Source of the DNA: Rhodococcus sp. (in: high G+C Gram-positive bacteria)
GTDB taxonomy: Bacteria; Actinomycetota; Actinomycetes; Mycobacteriales; Mycobacteriaceae
Length of the DNA stretch: 7,900 nucleotides
NCBI GenBank assembly: GCA_012515885.1
Contig: JAAYXN010000464.1
Span: 1 to 7,900 of the forward strand
Direction: 5' to 3'
The notes below the pieces were generated by a model. It ran no database searches. It had not been told where the DNA came from and saw only the letters and a list, made by a program, of their open reading frames with translations. This document shows positions 1 through 4,657 of this stretch, one piece after another (position 1 is the first letter of the stretch; each line of letters begins with the position of its first letter). The position numbers and the translations under genes are program-made.

Positions 1-1
1 T

Positions 2-379
2 ACAAGCCTGAAAGTGTCCCTCAGCGATTGGCAGGGTGGCGCGTCCACCCAGATCGGCCAAGCGCTACTGCGGTGCGCTACCCAAACGAGCCTTCTTGGT
101 GATGTGGCAACACGCATCGGTGCCAAGGTCGACGAGGCAGCGACTGGCCTGGCTGAAGCTAAGCGGCTCGTCGAACTCATTCCCGATCCCCCTGCCACCG
201 CTGAGCTGGCGCAGCAGCGCCCGTTTATGAATCTCAAAGCCGCGGACTACCAACGCGATGAAGCAGACATGGAGGCCGCCAACGTACTGCGGACGATCTA
301 CGCTTCCGCGATGGTCGCCGCCGACACTGACGTCCCGGTGCTACCCCCACCGTTTGACCCCACCGGGCAGCAGCCATGA
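2..379 (+). CDS. PPE/WXG-like type VII (ESX) secretion substrate, 3' part only
   Basis: The frame is open to the left edge, so this is the C-terminal part of a longer protein; the GTG at 14 is probably internal. A W-x-G turn (WQGGAS, codons near 29-46) is followed by a long Ala/Glu-rich amphipathic helix, a break (IPDPPAT), and a second helix containing YQRDE, which fits the YxxxD/E export motif of ESX substrates. The protein ends in a Pro-rich tail (VPVLPPPFDPTGQQP). This order resembles the second half of a PPE domain, or a long WXG protein. Family knowledge: such proteins are secreted as helical-hairpin heterodimers with a PE/WXG partner, and EspG binds the PPE tip. The stop overlaps the ATG of the EspG-family gene (ATGA, 376-379), implying coupled translation. 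The PE-like partner would be expected just upstream, outside the window. The family call is moderately firm; the exact ESX system is unknown. Confidence 0.6.
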   Translation, partial: TSLKVSLSDWQGGASTQIGQALLRCATQTSLLGDVATRIGAKVDEAATGLAEAKRLVELIPDPPATAELAQQRPFMNLKAADYQRDEADMEAANVLRTIYASAMVAADTDVPVLPPPFDPTGQQP

Positions 380-1158
380 CTCGCCGCGCAATCACCGGAC
401 GACGATGGTCGTTTACGGCACACGAGTTTGCGTGGCTGTGGGAGGACCAGATCAAGCGGGATCGTCTGCCCTACCCGTTGATGTATCGGAACACCGCGCC
501 CACCTTGGACGCCTATCGCGCCCAGTGCGACAGCGTGCGTGAATCGGTTCAGAGCAAACTGGGCGAACAGTTGTTGCGGGCGCTTCAGGTTCTCGCCCAG
601 CCGCGCATCCGTATTGAGGTTTCAGGTTTCCGCGATATGGCGCGCAACAATGTTCGGGTGCGGGCGCACGCTGGGATTGTCGACAAGCTCGGTGTGGTGG
701 TGACGCAGGAACCGGGGCCTACCGATCAGATCGGTGGCGACATTTTTGTCTATGCCGGCCCGCCGACGATCGTGCCCACCCTCATTGCTGGGTGTCTTCC
801 GCCGCGCAATCCTGGGCAGCTCAAAGGGGTGCGGTTGCACTCGTCGGAGATCGCGCACGACAAGGATCGTTCTTTTCTGCAGTCGGCGGGTATCTCCTCG
901 CCACGTGAGCAGTACCGCGCGTTTTTTGATCGCGAGCGCGACGGGTTGGGGCGTATCGAAGTGTTTGTCGGTCCCGCTTTCGACTGGCGACCGACGTCGG
1001 ATGGCATGCATGTGTCGTGGATGGATTACGTCGGTGATGGGCGCTACATGGTTCGCCGTGAGGACGAGATCCGCGCGATCGCTGCCGATCCGGCAAAGAT
1101 TACCGCGGGTGTTCGTCAACTCATTGCCCGGGCGGAAGCTGGCGTCATCGTGCGCTGA
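376..1158 (+). CDS. EspG-family ESX secretion-associated protein
   Basis: This 260-residue protein has no signal peptide or membrane segment. It fits the EspG family (usually about 260-300 residues), the cytosolic chaperones that bind PPE proteins and deliver them to ESX type VII machinery. Family-like features are the N-terminal FTAHEFAWLWED segment followed by LPYPLMYRN (residues about 13-40), an alternating beta-rich middle (IRIEVSGFRD, VRVRAHAGIV), and a C-terminal DGRYMVRREDEIRAIAADP block followed by a helix. The start overlaps the stop of the PPE-like gene (ATGA) and no good ribosome-binding site is visible, so translation is probably coupled. The pairing of PPE-like substrate and EspG-like chaperone supports both calls. 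A strong hairpin begins 8 bases after the stop. Which ESX locus (ESX-3-like or other) cannot be decided from this sequence. Confidence 0.72.
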   Translation: MTRRAITGRRWSFTAHEFAWLWEDQIKRDRLPYPLMYRNTAPTLDAYRAQCDSVRESVQSKLGEQLLRALQVLAQPRIRIEVSGFRDMARNNVRVRAHAGIVDKLGVVVTQEPGPTDQIGGDIFVYAGPPTIVPTLIAGCLPPRNPGQLKGVRLHSSEIAHDKDRSFLQSAGISSPREQYRAFFDRERDGLGRIEVFVGPAFDWRPTSDGMHVSWMDYVGDGRYMVRREDEIRAIAADPAKITAGVRQLIARAEAGVIVR

Positions 1159-1166
1159 CGCTGTGT

Positions 1167-1216
1167 GCCCCTGCTCGCTGTGTGCCGCTTGAGCGGGCGC
1201 AGTGTTGAGCAGGGGC
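1167..1216. terminator. Strong hairpin between convergent genes, probable bidirectional terminator
   Basis: GCCCCTGCTC (1167-1176) pairs perfectly over 10 bp with GAGCAGGGGC (1207-1216), and a G-U pair extends the stem. A smaller nested stem, CCGC-TTGA-GCGG (1185-1196), lies inside the loop. It sits 8 bases after the EspG-family stop and 8 bases beyond the minus-strand peptide stop. On the plus strand a short T4 (1222-1225) follows; no T-run follows on the minus strand. Position and strength support termination for both genes; efficiency on the minus strand is inferred. Confidence 0.65.
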
Positions 1217-1224
1217 GAGCGTTT

Positions 1225-1380
1225 TCAGCAGCAGGACGACGAGGACTCTTCGCTGCTTGAGCAGCAGCTATCGGCGGTTTCCGTCTTGGCGGGTGCGGCC
1301 GTCTCAGTCTCTTTCGGTCCACAGCAGCATGAGGATGCGCTCTCGTCGATCAGGTTCTCGGGCTTCTGGTCATTGGTCAT
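1225..1380 (-). CDS. Small cysteine-rich acidic peptide, putative metal(loid)-binding protein
   Basis: The gene encodes 51 residues beginning MTNDQKPENL. Seven cysteines occur only as adjacent clusters: CCC at residues 18-20, CC at 39-40 and CC at the extreme C terminus (50-51). The linkers are rich in Glu, Thr, Ala and Ser (for example SSSEESSSS before the final CC). There is no signal peptide or membrane segment, so it should be cytosolic. The start at 1380 is supported by a ribosome-binding site, AAAGGTGG, 4 bases upstream; the frame stays open further upstream but would run into arsR on the other strand. It is divergent from an ArsR-type gene with palindromes between them, so it is a likely target of that repressor. 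Inference: the clustered thiols bind As(III) or a soft metal, metallothionein-like. Alternatives are a RiPP precursor (no modifying enzyme is in the window) or a chaperone for a distant pump. I do not recognise a named family. Confidence 0.6.
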   Translation of the reverse strand: MTNDQKPENLIDESASSCCCGPKETETAAPAKTETADSCCSSSEESSSSCC

Positions 1381-1384
1381 GGAT

Positions 1385-1392
1385 CCACCTTT
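1385..1392 (-). promoter_or_regulatory. Ribosome-binding site fixing the Cys-rich peptide start
   Basis: Read on the minus strand this is AAAGGTGG, 4 bases before the ATG at 1380. It is a clear Shine-Dalgarno match and the main reason to prefer the 51-residue peptide over a longer reading that would overlap arsR. Confidence 0.6.
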
Positions 1393-1393
1393 G

Positions 1394-1449
1394 CGATATA
1401 TATCGAATTGCTGACGACACTCAGAGTGCCGACCTTTTCGACATATGTC
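1394..1449. promoter_or_regulatory. Divergent promoter/operator region with three palindromes
   Basis: The region contains CGATATATATCG (1394-1405, perfect 12-bp palindrome), CACTC-A-GAGTG (1418-1428, perfect arms) and GACATATGTC (1440-1449, perfect 10-bp palindrome). The first lies directly upstream of the peptide gene's ribosome-binding site and could overlap its -10 element. The third lies 25 bases before the preferred arsR start, where a -10 element would be expected. ArsR/SmtB dimers bind AT-rich inverted repeats that overlap promoters, so the outer two are the best operator candidates. Regulation of both genes by ArsR is inferred from arrangement; no promoter hexamers are convincing. 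Confidence 0.5.
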
Positions 1450-1474
1450 AATACCAAGCGGTAACGTGGCAGTC

Positions 1475-1834
1475 ATGCCCAAGGCGCTCCCCGTCATCGA
1501 CGTCACCGCTCCGATCTGCTGCCAACCCGTTTCCGCAGGCCCCATGTCTGACGACGTCGCCCTGGAACTGGCGCTGCGCCTCAAAGCACTCGCCGACCCG
1601 GTACGGATCCAACTGCTCTCCCTACTGCTTGCCGACGCCAACGGCTCTGCCTGCACGTGCGACCTCGCGACCGGGATTGGCGTTGCCGAATCGACGATCA
1701 GCCATCACCTCGCGCAATTACGTAAGGCGGGCATGGTCGCGTCGGAACGCCGCGGAATGAACGTTCATCACCGGGCAAATCGGGAAGCTCTCGACGCCTT
1801 GCGTCTGGTCCTGAATCCGAATCCTTGCTGCTAG
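1475..1834 (+). CDS. arsR: ArsR/SmtB-family metalloid-responsive repressor
   Basis: With the ATG at 1475 the protein is 119 residues, normal for the family. A winged helix-turn-helix is evident: LKALADPVRIQLLSLLLAD (36-54), then CTCDLATGIGVAESTISHHL (60-79, sensor and recognition helices), then LRKAGMVASERRGMNVHHR as the wing (82-100). Cysteines are at 15-16 (ICC), 60 and 62 (CTC), and 118-119 (terminal CC). The C15/C16 pair matches in position the As(III) ligands described for Corynebacterium glutamicum ArsR, while CxC before DL recalls the E. coli-type CVC site. As(III)/Sb(III) sensing is therefore likely. An in-frame ATG at 1445 would add 10 residues, but it lies inside a palindrome and lacks a ribosome-binding site; the site for 1475 is also weak. 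It is divergent from the Cys-rich peptide gene. No arsenite efflux pump or arsenate reductase is adjacent. Confidence 0.82.
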   Translation: MPKALPVIDVTAPICCQPVSAGPMSDDVALELALRLKALADPVRIQLLSLLLADANGSACTCDLATGIGVAESTISHHLAQLRKAGMVASERRGMNVHHRANREALDALRLVLNPNPCC

Positions 1835-1887
1835 CGGCCCGCCTGGCCACCATTTCCCCACCCGAGCCCCTAGTGAAGCGTCTCTGC

Positions 1888-1906
1888 CATGGGTAGGCTT
1901 ACCAAA
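1888..1906. promoter_or_regulatory. DtxR/IdeR-like iron box upstream of irtA
   Basis: CATGGGTAGGCTTACCAAA matches the 19-bp DtxR/IdeR consensus (TTAGGTTAGSCTAACCTAA) at 13 of 19 positions by hand alignment, including the whole TAGGCT core and the ACC arm. It ends 31 bases before the irtA start and contains a possible -10 (TAGGCT), so iron-loaded IdeR bound here could block initiation. Mycobacterial irtAB is known to be induced by iron starvation, which agrees. Confidence 0.55.
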
Positions 1907-1926
1907 GTTTGAATTCTTAAACTTTG
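1903..1926 (+). promoter_or_regulatory. Inverted repeat in the irtA leader next to the ribosome-binding site
   Basis: CAAAGTTT (1903-1910) and AAACTTTG (1919-1926) form a perfect 8-bp inverted repeat around an 8-base spacer. The right arm ends two bases before the Shine-Dalgarno sequence GGAGGGG (1928-1934). As RNA it is an AU-rich hairpin close to the ribosome-binding site; as DNA it could be a second operator. Its role is unknown. Confidence 0.4.
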
Positions 1927-1937
1927 TGGAGGGGTGC

Positions 1938-3701
1938 ATGGCGCGTAGAGGTTTTTCCGGCGCGGTACTCAAAAGCTTCGGCGCTCAGTACCACACGACA
2001 ACAGTGGTACGCACCGAGAAACTCACCCCCCACGTGCAGCGAGTGTGGCTCACCTCGCCGTCCCTGCTGGCCGACATCACCATCGAACCCACCGCATGGC
2101 TGCGGTTCTGGTTTCCCGACCCGTCGGGCAGCACCACCGAATTTCAACGCGGCTACACCATCGCCGAATTCAACCTGGACGCCGATGAATTTGCCGTCGA
2201 CTTCGTCCTCCACGAACCTGCCGGACCAGCATCGACCTGGGCCAAAACGGTCACTGGCGGGGAAACCATCGAGGCGACATCCTTCGGCTCTAAAGGCTTC
2301 ACCATTGAGGACGAACTTCCCGCTGGCTATCTCCTCATTGGCGATTCCGCGTCCATCCCGGGAATCAACTCGATCCTCGCCGTCATTCCGCACACCGTCG
2401 ACGTCGAACTGTATTTGGAAAAGCACGACGAGAACGACCTGCTGATCCCCCTCACCGCGCACCCTCGGGTGCGGGTTCATTGGGTGCCGCGAACGTCCGA
2501 ATCCTCGCTCGCGCAATCCCTCGAAGCACGCGACTGGTCCAACTGGTATGCATGGGTGGCACCAGAATCGAAGTCCCTCAAGCACATTCGTGCCCGCATG
2601 AAGGACGAATTCGGGTTCCCCAAAACAGACCTGTATGCCCAAGCCTATTGGGTGCATGGCCGCGCGATGGGTAAAGAGCGTGGGCAAGAGGACGCCGCGC
2701 AGGAAAGTGCCGGGCAGGAAAGCTCGGCACAGGACAGTGCTGTGAACGGCAGTGCAGTGCACGGCGATGCCGCGTCGACCGACGCTGTCCGCGAGGTGAC
2801 AGCCCAACGCCCAGCGTCAGAAACCGCCGAAGAAATCGTCGCCGAAACAGTCATCATTGAACCGGCCGTGACGCCTGCGCCCGCGGCACCGGCCGCTGCC
2901 GCTCCCGGAAATTGGCGTTCGCAGGCGGGTTCTCGTCTGCTGGCGCCACTCAAATCGACATTGTGGATCGCTGGCATCCTTCAGGTGCTGGTCACCCTCA
3001 TTCAGCTCGCGCCGTACGTGTTGCTGGTGGAGCTGGCGCGCAATCTGCTCTCCAGCGCCGATGCGTCGAGGCTGTGGGCGATAGGCGGCTGGGCGCTCGG
3101 GTTCCTCGTCGTCGGCACCGTCCTCAATGCCGCGCTGCAGTGGTGGCTGCACGGCGTCGATGCACGATTTAGCCGTGACCTGCGCGGTCAACTTCTCACC
3201 AAACTTGCCCGAGTACCGCTGGGCTGGTTCACCTCGCGCAGTTCCGGCGAGATCAACAAGCTGGTCAACGGGGACACCCTGTCGCTGCACTATCTCGTCA
3301 CGCACGCTGTCACTGACGCCGTCGCTGCCTTGACCGCCCCGCTCGCTGTCCTCGGCTACCTGTTCTGGGTTGATTGGCGTTTGGGGCTAGTACTCCTTGT
3401 TCCGGTCCTCGCGTACGTAATCACGATGGCGACGATGATGGCGCAATCGGGCCCGAAGATCGCCCAGTCACAGAAGTGGGCGCAGCGGATGAATTCCGAA
3501 GCGGCGTCCTATCTTGATGGGCAACCTGTCATCCGAGTGTTCGGCGGCGCGAGCGCGTCCCCGTTCCGCCGCAACGTCGACGCCTACGTCGGCTTCCTCG
3601 ACGAATGGCAGCGCCCGTTCGTCGGAAAAAGTCGGCGATGGACATCATCACGCGGCCCGTCACGTTCTTGTGGCTCATCCTGCTCGTCGGGACCGCGCTG
3701 A
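1938..3701 (+). CDS. irtA: IrtA, N-terminal part: siderophore-interacting FAD domain, linker and first four membrane helices (gene interrupted by frameshift)
   Basis: IrtA pairs with IrtB in the inner membrane to import Fe(III)-mycobactin-type siderophores; its cytosolic siderophore-interaction domain uses FAD to reduce the iron. ATG 1938 is chosen because GGAGGGG lies just upstream and MARRGFSGAVLKSFGA aligns with the IrtA N terminus; a GTG at 1926 would add four residues. Residues 1-245 form the FAD/SIP domain, with the flavin-site RGYT (71-74) and the GDSASIPG loop (135-142). Residues 246-323 are a long low-complexity linker. Transmembrane helices 1-4 follow (from about residue 333), with the GWFTSRSSGEINKLV coupling segment. 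The frame is correct to the A5 run at 3626-3630; beyond that the last 23 residues (Arg/Ser-rich) are out of frame, ending at TGA 3699-3701. The true continuation is one frame back. Adding one base gives a 906-residue protein, close to but longer than the roughly 860 of M. tuberculosis IrtA. Confidence 0.88.
   Translation: MARRGFSGAVLKSFGAQYHTTTVVRTEKLTPHVQRVWLTSPSLLADITIEPTAWLRFWFPDPSGSTTEFQRGYTIAEFNLDADEFAVDFVLHEPAGPASTWAKTVTGGETIEATSFGSKGFTIEDELPAGYLLIGDSASIPGINSILAVIPHTVDVELYLEKHDENDLLIPLTAHPRVRVHWVPRTSESSLAQSLEARDWSNWYAWVAPESKSLKHIRARMKDEFGFPKTDLYAQAYWVHGRAMGKERGQEDAAQESAGQESSAQDSAVNGSAVHGDAASTDAVREVTAQRPASETAEEIVAETVIIEPAVTPAPAAPAAAAPGNWRSQAGSRLLAPLKSTLWIAGILQVLVTLIQLAPYVLLVELARNLLSSADASRLWAIGGWALGFLVVGTVLNAALQWWLHGVDARFSRDLRGQLLTKLARVPLGWFTSRSSGEINKLVNGDTLSLHYLVTHAVTDAVAALTAPLAVLGYLFWVDWRLGLVLLVPVLAYVITMATMMAQSGPKIAQSQKWAQRMNSEAASYLDGQPVIRVFGGASASPFRRNVDAYVGFLDEWQRPFVGKSRRWTSSRGPSRSCGSSCSSGPR
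2682..2786 (+). repeat. 15-bp degenerate tandem repeat encoding pentapeptides in the IrtA linker
   Basis: Seven consecutive in-frame 15-base units encode pentapeptides of the form [A/G/V]-x-x-[S/D]-[A/S]. The first three read GQEDA, AQESA and GQESS; later copies drift toward VHGDA and ASTDA. At the DNA level units 2-4 are the most similar, sharing a CAGGA(A/C)AG core. The array opens the linker between the siderophore-interacting domain and the membrane domain (residues 249-283 from the 1938 start). Confidence 0.65.
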
Positions 3702-4657
3702 TCGCCACCGACCGAATGGATCCGGTCAACCTGCTGCCGTTCCTGTTCCTTGGCACCACGTTCGGCGCGCGGCTGCTGGGTATCGGCTACGGACTGTCAG
3801 GACTTCGCGAAGGACGGATCGCGGCCCGCAACATTCAGGTGGCGCTCGACGACACCGAACTCGCTGCGCGCAGCGGCTCCGCTGACACGCCGGACGAGGC
3901 TGCGGAAACCGTCGTCTTCGATCAGGTGACGTTCGGCTACCGGCCAGGCGTGCCGGTCATTAAAGACGTCTCGCTGACGTTGACGCCCGGCACCGTGACC
4001 GCACTCGTCGGTCCGTCAGGAGCCGGAAAATCAACCCTGGCCGAGTTGCTGGCACGCTTTCACGACATCGACTCCGGCTCCATCCGGGTCAGTGGACGCA
4101 ACCTCGCAAACCTGACACCCGACGAGCTGTACACGCAGGTGGGTTTCGTGTTCCAAGACGCGCAGCTGGTGCACGGCACCGTGCGCGAGAACATTGCGCT
4201 CGCCGTCCCCGATGCGTCCGAGAAAGCGATCGAACAGGCGGCTCGTGACGCACAGATTCACGAACGCATCCTTGCCCTCCCCCACGGCTACGACACGATC
4301 CTCGGCACTGATGCGGGCCTGTCCGGTGGTGAGCGCCAACGAATCACCATTGCGCGGGCGCTACTCGCGGACACCCCGATCCTCATCCTCGATGAGGCCA
4401 CCGCGTTCGCGGACCCCGAGTCGGAGTATCTGGTGCAAAAGGCCATTGACCGACTCACCGCTGGACGCACCGTGTTGGTTATTGCGCATCGTCTACGCAC
4501 CATCACTGGCGCGGACGCCATCGTCGTCCTCGATGACGGCGCGATCAGCCAGTCGGGGACGCACCAGCAGCTTCTTACCGAAGGCGGACGGTACCGCCAG
4601 TTGTGGGAAGCGGGCGGCAGTTCCGTGTCCACGAGCACCGAGGGGATCGCGAAATGA
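3605..4657 (+). CDS. irtA: IrtA, C-terminal part: membrane helices 5-6 and ATPase domain (continuation after frameshift)
   Basis: This continues irtA in the -1 frame. The ATG at 3605 is formal: its first eight or so codons overlap correct coding in the other frame, and no ribosome-binding site precedes it. Real homology starts at the A-run with KKSAMDIITRPVTFLWL, matching the GKK-TLMD region of mycobacterial IrtA. Two membrane helices (TFLWLILLVGTALIA and LPFLFLGTTFGARLLGIGYG) precede a complete ABC ATPase. In frame-corrected numbering it has Walker A GPSGAGKS (about 692-699), Q-loop FQDAQ, signature LSGGE (795-799), Walker B ILILDE (D819, E820) and the switch His in IAHR (851). All catalytic motifs are intact, and this stretch has no further stop, which argues for a very recent lesion, recoding or a sequencing error rather than an old pseudogene. 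Its stop overlaps the irtB ATG (ATGA, 4654-4657). Confidence 0.87.
   Translation: MAAPVRRKKSAMDIITRPVTFLWLILLVGTALIATDRMDPVNLLPFLFLGTTFGARLLGIGYGLSGLREGRIAARNIQVALDDTELAARSGSADTPDEAAETVVFDQVTFGYRPGVPVIKDVSLTLTPGTVTALVGPSGAGKSTLAELLARFHDIDSGSIRVSGRNLANLTPDELYTQVGFVFQDAQLVHGTVRENIALAVPDASEKAIEQAARDAQIHERILALPHGYDTILGTDAGLSGGERQRITIARALLADTPILILDEATAFADPESEYLVQKAIDRLTAGRTVLVIAHRLRTITGADAIVVLDDGAISQSGTHQQLLTEGGRYRQLWEAGGSSVSTSTEGIAK
3626..3630 (+). other. Frameshift site (A5 run) within irtA
   Basis: The zero frame reads GTC GGA AAA AGT and then leaves the family sequence; the -1 frame reads AAG TCG GCG ATG, which restores it. One extra A, giving A6, yields V-G-K-K-S-A-M-D, agreeing with the GKK of M. 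tuberculosis IrtA as I recall it. A one-nucleotide -1 slip of the Lys tRNA on AAA would make the same protein. I see no strong downstream pseudoknot or upstream Shine-Dalgarno-like stimulator. Confidence 0.85.

Noticed and set aside
622..1119. Minus-strand open frame (165 codons) opposite the EspG-family gene
   Set aside because: It is an antisense shadow; the plus-strand frame carries the family features and the operon overlap.
1225..1656. Longer version of the Cys-rich peptide gene (143 residues)
   Set aside because: The extra 92 N-terminal residues would lie across the divergent promoter region and antisense to arsR. The ATG at 1380 has a good ribosome-binding site and the longer starts do not.
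1835..1887. Terminator after arsR (GGCC-CGCCT-GGCC)
   Set aside because: The stem is only 4 bp and has no following T-run, so it is not convincing.
1917..2807. Minus-strand open frame (296 codons) opposite the irtA 5' part
   Set aside because: It covers the irtA start region and the conserved FAD domain on the other strand, and its translation resembles no family.
3624..3632. Classical -1 programmed frameshift heptamer (A AAA AAG type)
   Set aside because: Only five A residues are present, the full two-codon slippery heptamer is not met, and no obvious stimulatory structure was found. A single-tRNA slip remains possible but is not shown.
3605..4657. An independent ABC ATPase gene starting at 3605
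   Set aside because: There is no ribosome-binding site, it has only two membrane helices, and it continues IrtA exactly where the upstream frame breaks. It is the second part of one gene.
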